Assembly: GCA_022361315.1 (NCBI GenBank)
Contig: JAKSBB010000952.1
Location: 1 to 11,589, forward strand
Direction: 5' to 3'
From: Desulfobacterales bacterium
GTDB lineage: Bacteria > Desulfobacterota > Desulfobacteria > Desulfobacterales > Desulfobacteraceae
DNA length: 11,589 nucleotides
Shown here: positions 6,133 to 11,589 of the stretch, in pieces
Numbering within the stretch: the stretch's first letter is position 1
Layout: every line of letters starts with the position of its first letter
The notes under the pieces: model-generated
What the model saw: only the letters and a program-made list of their open reading frames with translations
Told to the model about the DNA's origin: nothing
Database searches by the model: none
Made by a program: the position numbers and the translations under genes

Positions 6133-7131
6133 TTATCTGAACGTATCGAGATAGGCATAAAGGGCAGGGGCGCCTCCGGTATGGAGAAACAAGACGTTGC
6201 TTCCCTTGGCAAATGTGCCTTTGCGGACCTGGTCGATGAGGCCTGCGGCTGCCTTGCCGGAGTACACCGGATCCAGGAGAATGGCTTCCGTTTTGGCGAA
6301 GAGTTTCACCGCCTCCACCATGCTGTCGGTGGGCAGGGAGTATCCCGGTCCCACATAGTCGCCGTAGCATAAAATGGAATCTCTCTCGATGCCGCCCCTG
6401 ACAGCCAGCCGTTCTGCAGTTTCAACGGCAAGCTTGTGAACGATTTCTTCCTGCACCTCCTTGGTGCGGGAGACGTTCATGCCGGAGATGGGGATGTTGC
6501 CGTTTACCCCGGTCATGCCAACGACCATGCCGGCATGGGTACCGGCCGATCCGGAAGGAACAACGATATGGTCGATGTTAAGACGCATCTCGTTAAGCTG
6601 GGCCATGGTTTCTTCGGCACAGACGGCATATCCGGTGGCACCGATGGCATTGGAGGCCCCGCCGGGAATGATGTATGGTTTTTTGCCGGCTGCGGTCAGT
6701 TCATCTGCTTTTCTCTGCATTTCACCCATCATGTCCGATCCGCCGGGTACCACACCGATGCTTTTTACATCCAGAAGTTCGAACAGAAAGTTGTTGCCGG
6801 AGGCGTCTTTTTTGTAAGATCCTTCCACCCGTTCCTCCAGAACCAGATGGCAGTCCAGCCCTTCCTTGGCAGACCAGGAGGCGGTGAGACGGCAATGGTT
6901 GGACTGCACCGCGCCACAGGTGATAATGGCATCCGCCCCGTTTGCCATGGCGTCGGCGATGCAGAACTCGAGTTTTCTGGTTTTGTTGCCGCCGGAGGCC
7001 CCGGGCAGGAGGTCGTCGCGCTTGATGAACAGGTTGACATCGCCGCCCAGTGCTTCGGAGAGTGCGGGCATGGCTTCAATGGGCGTGGGAGCCTGGAGAT
7101 AGTTCCGTCTGGGGAATTGGGTATATTTCAT
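6133..7131 (-). CDS. PLP-dependent D-cysteine desulfhydrase / L-cysteate sulfo-lyase (CuyA) family lyase
   Basis: A 332-residue fold-type II PLP enzyme of the ACC deaminase/D-cysteine desulfhydrase family. It has RDDLLPGASGGNKTRKLEF (38-56), with K50 as the predicted Schiff-base lysine, QSNH (76-79), PGGASNAIGATGY (156-168), the phosphate-binding SGSAGTHAG (193-201), DPVY (287-290) and HTGGAP (317-322). Members remove a beta-substituent or open a ring on small amino acids: DcyD gives pyruvate, ammonia and H2S; CuyA gives pyruvate, ammonia and sulfite. The GGNKTRKLEF and GDYVGPGY segments resemble CuyA as I recall it, but substrate cannot be settled from sequence. Length is normal. A ribosome binding site (AAGGAA, 7 nt) precedes it, 15 nt after the DegT gene. 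Confidence 0.85.
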   Translation of the reverse strand: MKYTQFPRRNYLQAPTPIEAMPALSEALGGDVNLFIKRDDLLPGASGGNKTRKLEFCIADAMANGADAIITCGAVQSNHCRLTASWSAKEGLDCHLVLEERVEGSYKKDASGNNFLFELLDVKSIGVVPGGSDMMGEMQRKADELTAAGKKPYIIPGGASNAIGATGYAVCAEETMAQLNEMRLNIDHIVVPSGSAGTHAGMVVGMTGVNGNIPISGMNVSRTKEVQEEIVHKLAVETAERLAVRGGIERDSILCYGDYVGPGYSLPTDSMVEAVKLFAKTEAILLDPVYSGKAAAGLIDQVRKGTFAKGSNVLFLHTGGAPALYAYLDTFR

Positions 7132-7146
7132 TTTTATTTCCTTCTT

Positions 7147-8337
7147 TTATTTTAATATCTGTCTTGCGTTCTCTTTGATAATGGCCAGGATCTGGCCGCA
7201 GTCTTCAAGGTCAAAGGTCAGGGGGATGCGCATATCGCACATCACCGCCAGAACCCGGTCTGTCTCGGGAAGTTCGGGTAGATCTTCGAAATACTGCCAG
7301 GAGCCGTAAGCAGAGGTGAAACCCACGGGTTCCTTGTTGCCGAACCACTTCAGTTCCACGCCCCGGGCCAGGCAGGCGGCCAGGAAATCCTGGATCACGC
7401 CGGGGGATTGGCCGGGTAGCGAAAACTGGATGGAACTGCCCACGTAGTACTCTCTGGTGTCCCGTTCCGGAACAAAGATGCCGGGGATATCCTTGAGCCC
7501 CTCGGCCAGAAAATCGTACCGCCGGTTCCACCTGCGGCATTGCTCGTCCAGCTTCCGGAGCTGGGGCCGCAGGATGGCTGCCCTCAGGTTGTCCATTCGG
7601 GAGGAGTAATTGGGCACCGCCTTTTTCACCCGTTCGAAAACATCCATGGGGGGGCGTGCCGTGTGGCGTTCATACAGCATATAGGAGCCTGAATAGATGA
7701 TGGCCCGGGCCATGAGCTCCTCATCGTCGGTGACCAGCAGCCCCCCTTCACCGGAGTTCATGTGCTTGTAGGTCTGGGTGGAGTAGCAGCCGGCAATGCC
7801 GAAGGTGCCGGATTTTTTACCGTCCCAGGAGGCCCCCATGGTGTGGGCGCAGTCTTCGATCAGGGTGATGCCGTGGCGGGTGCAGATTTCCATGATCCGG
7901 TCCATATCGGTGATATGGCCGCGCATGTGGGAGAGCAGCAGCCATTTTGCCCCTGCCGCCTTGGCCCCAAGGTCATCCAGATCAATGGTGTAGTCATCGG
8001 TGATTTCCACGAGACAGATTTCTGCACCGGTGTTTTGAATGGCACCGGGCACCGGGGCCAGGGTGTATGCGTTGCAGAGCACCTTGTCGCCGGGGGCTAC
8101 CCCTGCAGCCTTGAGGGCGATGTACATGGCCGATCCGCAGGAGGCGCATGAAAGACAGTAGCGTTTCCCCGTATATGCGGCGAATTCCGCTTCCAGAAGG
8201 GCGGCCTCACCGGTTTCGTCCGGGGCGGTGTTATACCGGTGAAGTTTTCCGGATCTCAGGATCTCCAGCGCATTTTCTATGCCGGATTCCGAAATAGGTT
8301 CCTGAAGGGTGAAGTCTTTGGTGAATTTTTCCGTCAT
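7147..8337 (-). CDS. DegT/DnrJ/EryC1/StrS-family PLP aminotransferase
   Basis: A 396-residue fold-type I PLP enzyme. Landmarks are CLSCASCGSAMYIAL (61-75), the substrate/cofactor loop IEDCAHTMGA (160-169) with D162 as the predicted pyridine-nitrogen partner, and CYSTQTYKHMNSGEGG (184-199) with K191 as the predicted Schiff-base lysine. Family members usually transfer an amino group to a keto-sugar, and some act as dehydratases. No sugar-nucleotide genes are nearby, so a keto-acid, aldehyde or other non-sugar substrate is possible (inference). The start codon is only 9 nt after the UAG of the dehydrogenase gene, in the same frame, with GGAGG in between. The stop is TAA. Third gene of the operon. 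Confidence 0.85.
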   Translation of the reverse strand: MTEKFTKDFTLQEPISESGIENALEILRSGKLHRYNTAPDETGEAALLEAEFAAYTGKRYCLSCASCGSAMYIALKAAGVAPGDKVLCNAYTLAPVPGAIQNTGAEICLVEITDDYTIDLDDLGAKAAGAKWLLLSHMRGHITDMDRIMEICTRHGITLIEDCAHTMGASWDGKKSGTFGIAGCYSTQTYKHMNSGEGGLLVTDDEELMARAIIYSGSYMLYERHTARPPMDVFERVKKAVPNYSSRMDNLRAAILRPQLRKLDEQCRRWNRRYDFLAEGLKDIPGIFVPERDTREYYVGSSIQFSLPGQSPGVIQDFLAACLARGVELKWFGNKEPVGFTSAYGSWQYFEDLPELPETDRVLAVMCDMRIPLTFDLEDCGQILAIIKENARQILK

Positions 8338-8346
8338 TGCGCCTCC

Positions 8347-9657
8347 CTAATATCTGGCCTGGTCGTATACCGTAAAATCCCACTCCTGTTCCGGAAAGTA
8401 TTTTCTCAGGCGCCAGTCGCAGGCCCTGGCATGACCTTCCATCCCCTCCACCCGGGACAGGCGGGAGGCCGCGGCAGACACCGTCATGTTGGCCGCTTTG
8501 GAAATTTCCTGGTAGGTGTAGATTTTGAGAAACTTGTGGACATTGAGCCCGCCGGAGTAATACCCCGCCTTTTTGGTGGGCAGGATGTGGTTGGTGCCCG
8601 AGCATTTATCGCCGTGGGGAACGGTGCTGCCTTCCCCAAGGAAAAGAGACCCGTATGATTTAAGATTCGCCACCCACCAGTCCAGATCTTCAGCAATAAC
8701 CTGAACGTGTTCTGCGGCGTAAAGGTCGTTGACCCGGCAGAGTTCTTCCCGGTCTTCACAAAGGATGATTTCCCCATAGTCTTCCCAGGCGGAGGCCGGT
8801 ACATCGGGGTTGGGCATGTCTGCAATAATTTTGGGCATCACCGCAAGCACTTTTTCAGCCAGCGCTCTGGAATCGGTATACAGCCAGACCGGAGAATCGT
8901 ATCCGTGTTCCGCCTGGGAGACCAGGTCGATGGCCACGGTCATATAGTCCGCTGTTTTGTCGGCAATGATGGCGGATTCCGTGGGGCCGGCAAAGACATC
9001 GATGGTGCAGCGGCCGGCAGATGCCAGGATGCTTTTGGCCTCTGCCACGTATGCGTTGCCGGGACCTGCCAGAATGTTAGCCGGTTTGCCGGTAAACAGC
9101 CCGAAGGCCATGGTGGCGATGGCCTGGACCCCGCCCATCTCGATAATGATGTCGGCACCGGCCACATCCAGGGCATACACCACGGCAGGATCAATGGCGT
9201 CCCCCCGGGGCGGAGAGCAGGCGATGACGGTTTCCACACCGGCGGCCTTGGCCGTTGCCACGCTCATGACGGCGGAGCAGGCATGGGCGAACCGGCCGCC
9301 GGGGATATAACATCCGGCCACTTCCATGGGGATAATCCGTTGTCCCAGGCGGACACCGTCCAGAGGGGCAGTGGCAAATTCCTGGATGCTGTCCCGCTGG
9401 GCTTTGGCAAATCCGAAGACCTGGGCGTGGGCATACCGGATGTCTGCCTTGACCTGTTCCGGTACCGTATCGATGAGGGCCTGTTTTTTCTCTTCACTGA
9501 GAATGAATTCCCCTTCCCAGTCATCAAATTCTTTGGCCAGCTCGGCCACGGCCAACTCTCCCCGTTTTTCGATATCGTCCAGAATCTCTTTTACACGGCC
9601 GCGGATGTTGTCCGAGTTGGACTCTGCGGTTTTGCTTGCGCGTTTAATGTATTCCAT
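8347..9657 (-). CDS. HisD-superfamily NAD-dependent alcohol dehydrogenase, HpsN-like
   Basis: A 436-residue protein of the histidinol dehydrogenase superfamily (four-electron alcohol-to-acid oxidation, Zn and NAD dependent). Seen: AGCYIPGGR (114-122), AGPGNAYVAEAK (197-208) and AGPTESAIIAD (223-233). The predicted zinc ligands are all present: Q248, H251, D350 and H409. So is the catalytic pair E316-H317. It sits outside any his operon. Its GDKCSGTNHILPT (349-361) followed by YYSGGLNVHKFLKIYTYQE matches, as I recall, sulfopropanediol 3-dehydrogenase HpsN better than histidinol dehydrogenase, which has a GDYASGTNH-type segment. Likely substrate: a small polar alcohol such as 2,3-dihydroxypropane-1-sulfonate or an amino alcohol (inference). 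A GGAG site lies about 9 nt before the ATG. The stop is TAG, in frame with the next gene. Confidence 0.85.
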   Translation of the reverse strand: MEYIKRASKTAESNSDNIRGRVKEILDDIEKRGELAVAELAKEFDDWEGEFILSEEKKQALIDTVPEQVKADIRYAHAQVFGFAKAQRDSIQEFATAPLDGVRLGQRIIPMEVAGCYIPGGRFAHACSAVMSVATAKAAGVETVIACSPPRGDAIDPAVVYALDVAGADIIIEMGGVQAIATMAFGLFTGKPANILAGPGNAYVAEAKSILASAGRCTIDVFAGPTESAIIADKTADYMTVAIDLVSQAEHGYDSPVWLYTDSRALAEKVLAVMPKIIADMPNPDVPASAWEDYGEIILCEDREELCRVNDLYAAEHVQVIAEDLDWWVANLKSYGSLFLGEGSTVPHGDKCSGTNHILPTKKAGYYSGGLNVHKFLKIYTYQEISKAANMTVSAAASRLSRVEGMEGHARACDWRLRKYFPEQEWDFTVYDQARY

Positions 9658-9698
9658 CTTTAGTGTCTCCGGTTTGTTATGATAAAATATCGTCTGTC

Positions 9699-10793
9699 TC
9701 AGGCTGCGCCTACGGTGTTTCGCCTGAGCGTCTTTCGTTCTCTGATCCAGTTGCCGTAACGTTTCCGGGAGGCAACCCTAAGGCCGCAATCGGCCAGGAT
9801 TTCGGAAACCCTGGCCACGGAGCGCCGGGCGTCCTCAATATCCAGGGTGTGGTTGGCCACCCCGGCAAGCCCCGTTCCCGGCGGCACGATGGAGGTCACC
9901 ACATTGGCCCCTGCATCCAGGCGGTCCCGCAGTCCGTCCAGCCCGTCCACATCCAGGGAGGCCGGGATAAGTCGGTCCGGCATGGCCAGCCGCATGACGG
10001 CGATGGTCTTCAGTTCCAGAAGGCGGTCCGTATTGAGGTCTGCCTGCTTTACGGCTATGGGGGGGACGGCCATGGGCGTACCGGGTTGTGGCACAAAGGT
10101 CATGACCCGGACCTGGTCAAAGGGCCTGGCCTGCATGGCTGTGATGGCGTCGGCCAGGTCCTCTATGCGTTCCCCGACGCCGGTGAGCAGCCCCTCTTCC
10201 ACCAGCAGGCCTTCCCCTACGGCGGTGCGTTTGGCTGCCATGCGTGGTTCAAAGTCCTGTCCCTGGCGCAGGGTGGTATAAAGCGCCGGATTATAGGTTT
10301 CCTGGTAACAGGCCAGCCAATCGGCACCTACGGCGGCAAGTTCTTCAATGGCCGTATCCGGAATGACACCGGGGGATACCATGACCGGCAACCCGGTCTC
10401 CCGTTTTACCGCCCGGGTGAGCTTGATCAGGGGCAGGAATCCGGACCTGTAGAATTGGGGATCTTCCCCCATGGTGAGGTCGATGAGGTGGACACCGGTT
10501 TTTTCCATTTCCTTTGCCGCCCTGATGATGTCCGGCATGGCTTTTCTGTAGCGCTCAAGACCGGTATTGGCCTTCCGGTACTGGCAGAACCGGCAGTTGT
10601 TCCGGCAATGGGTGGAAAAATAAAGGAACCCATAGAGGAACACGGATGTGCCGAAGCAGGATTCCCTGCTTTGTCGTGCCATCCTGAACAGACGGTTTAT
10701 CTCCGCCGGATCTTCAAGCCGCAGCAACCTCCCGATATCTTCCCTGTTCAGGGGTTTTCTCTGTTCTATTCTATTAAATATGTCCGCGGGCAT
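9699..10793 (-). CDS. pylB: PylB-like radical SAM enzyme (methylornithine synthase family)
   Basis: A 364-residue radical SAM TIM-barrel protein of the biotin synthase/HydE/PylB group. The cluster motif is C63-x3-C67-x2-C70 in YFSTHCRNNCRFCQY. PylB-type landmarks follow: HLIDLTMGEDP (102-112), GLPVMVSPG (134-142), YQETY (163-167), VRVMTFVPQPGTP (228-240), LIPASLDVDGLDG (275-287) and NVVTSIVPP (297-305). D111, R229, S279 and D281 align with residues that I recall contacting methylornithine in the Methanosarcina PylB structure; about 8 residues are inserted after PGTP. PylB rearranges L-lysine to 3-methyl-D-ornithine for pyrrolysine synthesis. Here no pylC, pylD, pylS or tRNA-Pyl is in view, so a related reaction is possible. 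First gene of the operon, with a good GGGAG site before ATG 10793. The stop is TGA. Confidence 0.8.
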   Translation of the reverse strand: MPADIFNRIEQRKPLNREDIGRLLRLEDPAEINRLFRMARQSRESCFGTSVFLYGFLYFSTHCRNNCRFCQYRKANTGLERYRKAMPDIIRAAKEMEKTGVHLIDLTMGEDPQFYRSGFLPLIKLTRAVKRETGLPVMVSPGVIPDTAIEELAAVGADWLACYQETYNPALYTTLRQGQDFEPRMAAKRTAVGEGLLVEEGLLTGVGERIEDLADAITAMQARPFDQVRVMTFVPQPGTPMAVPPIAVKQADLNTDRLLELKTIAVMRLAMPDRLIPASLDVDGLDGLRDRLDAGANVVTSIVPPGTGLAGVANHTLDIEDARRSVARVSEILADCGLRVASRKRYGNWIRERKTLRRNTVGAA

Positions 10794-10838
10794 ATCCGTC
10801 TCCCTGTTGAAAAAAATCTTCGATGCCGTTCGGGAATT

Positions 10839-10854
10839 TGCACGATGTGTGCCA
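10839..10854 (-). promoter_or_regulatory. sigma54 (-24/-12) promoter of the five-gene operon
   Basis: The minus strand reads TGGCACACATCGTGCA, which fits the RpoN consensus TGGCAC-N5-TTGCA with one mismatch and exact GG-to-GC spacing. Transcription would start about 12 nt beyond the GC, near 10828, leaving a ~35-nt leader with the GGGAG ribosome binding site of the PylB-like gene. Sigma54 promoters need an enhancer-binding activator; none is encoded in the window, and no clear enhancer repeat could be picked out upstream. Confidence 0.65.
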
Positions 10855-10925
10855 GTTCTCTTGTCTGGATGAAACCCCTGGCGTATCTGTGTTCACGCTT
10901 TTTCGGAGGCGCCAGTGAGGGGACC

Positions 10926-11087
10926 ATGGCTGTAAATTTTCTTAAAAACTTGAAAAATTCTTATACCGGGACATTTAATCCGGAAGGGGGAAATGGAAGC
11001 AATGAGGGTAGAACGACCGGTGTGCAGCCCGTTGGGCCAGAACCCGGCCCGATGGTATATATTTTGAATACGTTCATTTTATGGTAA
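10926..11087 (+). CDS. possible 53-residue protein, doubtful
   Basis: ATG at 10926 opens 53 codons to TAA at 11085-11087, preceded by GAGGGG only 3 nt upstream. The product begins with an amphipathic stretch (MAVNFLKNLKNSYTGTF), has a Gly/Asn/Pro-rich middle and ends in a short hydrophobic tail (MVYILNTFILW). It resembles nothing I know. The stop overlaps the possible start of the following exported protein at 11081, which would allow coupling. It may be chance: the region is otherwise intergenic, and the same frame stays open through the antisense of the PylB-like gene. The rest of 10794-11080 holds the sigma54 site and a small GGGCC/GGCCC dyad at 11034-11050, nothing more. Confidence 0.25.
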   Translation: MAVNFLKNLKNSYTGTFNPEGGNGSNEGRTTGVQPVGPEPGPMVYILNTFILW

Positions 11088-11589
11088 GATCCCGGCGTAT
11101 AATGACAATTTCACTTCCCATAAGCGCAAGAACCGCTCTGTTGGCCTGCCTGTTTGTCTGCCTGGCACAATGGCCCGTGGCGGGGGGGGCTGCCGAAGGT
11201 CCGTCATTGACACCGCAGGAACGCGCCTGGCTTACGGCACACGACGGTAAAATTCGCCTGGCCCCGGCCCCGAACTGGGAACCCATGGAGTTTTTTGATG
11301 GGCGCGGGGAATACCGGGGGCTTGTGGCAGACTATATCCGGCTCATTGAAAAGCGCCTGGACATCCGGTTCCAAATCATTCGGACCCCTTCCTGGGCCAA
11401 TACCCTGATCCGGGCAAAACGGCGGGGAATAGATGTCATCTCGGCGGCCCAGCCCACACCGGGCCGGCGTGAGTTCATGATCTGGTCCCGGCCCTATGTC
11501 CATGTAAAAACCACCATTATCGTCAGAAAAGAGATGAAAGGTCAGTTTACTTTGGCCGGGATGACGGGAATGCGCATCGGTGTGCCCAG
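11081..11589 (+). CDS. exported solute-binding (SBP family 3) sensor-type protein, N-terminal part
   Basis: The open frame runs off the right edge (169 complete codons from 11081). It starts with a basic stretch and a hydrophobic core (ALLACLFVCLAQWPVAGGAAE) that looks like a Sec signal peptide or N-terminal anchor. From about residue 45 it matches a type-3 periplasmic solute-binding domain: LTPQERAWLTAHDGKIRLAP, then W-E-P-M-E-F, YRGLVADYIRLIEKRL, a Trp about 16 residues later, and GIDVISAAQPTPGRREFMIWSRPY. Such domains often sit at the N-terminus of sensor kinases or diguanylate cyclases; the output domain is outside the window. Start alternatives are ATG 11081 (adds an RSRR n-region) and ATG 11102, in frame. 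Neither has a ribosome binding site. A weak TATATT box at 11058-11063 could serve as the -10. Confidence 0.75.
   Translation, partial: MVRSRRIMTISLPISARTALLACLFVCLAQWPVAGGAAEGPSLTPQERAWLTAHDGKIRLAPAPNWEPMEFFDGRGEYRGLVADYIRLIEKRLDIRFQIIRTPSWANTLIRAKRRGIDVISAAQPTPGRREFMIWSRPYVHVKTTIIVRKEMKGQFTLAGMTGMRIGVP

Noticed and set aside
8707..9663. 318-codon + strand frame opposite the HisD-like gene
   Set aside because: Shadow of a gene with all catalytic residues. The translation is Gly/His/Asp-rich without domain features.
10880..11040. Possible cobalamin riboswitch, because the operon encodes a corrinoid protein and GGAAGG/CACTGG-like strings occur here
   Set aside because: The strings are on mixed strands and in the wrong order, and no B12 box with the expected flanking helices could be built.
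11034..11050. GGGCC/GGCCC dyad as a terminator
   Set aside because: The stem is only 5 bp, no T run follows on either strand, and no gene ends just before it except the doubtful small ORF, which runs through it.
10794..11080. Search for tRNA-Pyl (CUA anticodon) or other tRNA near the PylB-like gene
   Set aside because: No cloverleaf, CTCTAAA anticodon-loop string or CCA-type acceptor end could be found in this gap or in the other intergenic regions.
9663..11087. 474-codon open frame on the + strand antisense to the PylB-like gene
   Set aside because: It lies opposite a clearly recognisable radical SAM gene, its translation is low-complexity Gly/His/Pro-rich with no motif, and it lacks a ribosome binding site. 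Only its last 53 codons fall outside the opposing gene and are treated separately.
1..11589. UAG reassigned to pyrrolysine throughout
   Set aside because: TAG ends four clearly complete genes (HD-GYP-like, permease, azlC, HisD-like) out of 13 visible stops, and no protein needs read-through to be full length.

Overview
The window looks like chromosomal DNA from an anaerobic, probably sulfate-reducing member of the Desulfobacterota (Desulfobacterales-like). This is an inference from gene content, not from a marker gene. The pointers are a methyltransferase-type corrinoid protein, a PylB-like radical SAM enzyme, a CuyA/DcyD-type PLP lyase, an ArsP-type permease paired with a small CC-motif protein, and degenerate HD-GYP signalling. 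No rRNA, tRNA, insertion sequence or CRISPR array is visible.

Layout. (a) 1-200: the C-terminal end of an unrecognised + strand gene, which overlaps the next gene by 7 nt, tail to tail. (b) 194-1603 (-): an HD-GYP-like protein with its own sigma70-type promoter. (c) 1714-3296 (-): a metal/metalloid module made of an ArsR-family repressor with its own terminator, a PF03773-type permease and a small Cys-Cys protein. Two similar 23-bp elements flank the regulator, and one of them lies inside the predicted permease promoter. (d) 3355-5379 (+): azlC-azlD, a branched-chain amino acid exporter pair, followed by an AraC-family regulator and a perfect 11-bp stem-loop shared with the converging operon. 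(e) 10854-5472 (-): a tightly spaced five-gene operon in the order PylB-like radical SAM enzyme, HisD/HpsN-like dehydrogenase, DegT-type PLP enzyme, D-cysteine desulfhydrase/CuyA-type PLP lyase, MtaC-type corrinoid protein. A very good sigma54 (-24/-12) site precedes it. (f) 11081-11589 (+): the start of an exported solute-binding-domain protein that runs off the window, preceded by a possible 53-residue ORF.

The five-gene operon is the most interesting part. Its five enzyme families are individually well known, but I know of no described pathway that joins them. A lysine-mutase-like radical SAM enzyme that keeps the PylB substrate-pocket residues sits with no pylC, pylD, pylS or tRNA-Pyl in view. 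A corrinoid protein sits with no methyltransferase. The HisD homologue looks more like sulfopropanediol dehydrogenase (HpsN) than histidinol dehydrogenase, and the lyase resembles cysteate sulfo-lyase. Either a C3-sulfonate/amino-acid degradation route or the making and breaking of an unusual methylated amino acid would fit. The sequence alone does not decide between them. UAG is an ordinary stop here (4 of 13 visible gene ends), which argues against heavy pyrrolysine use.
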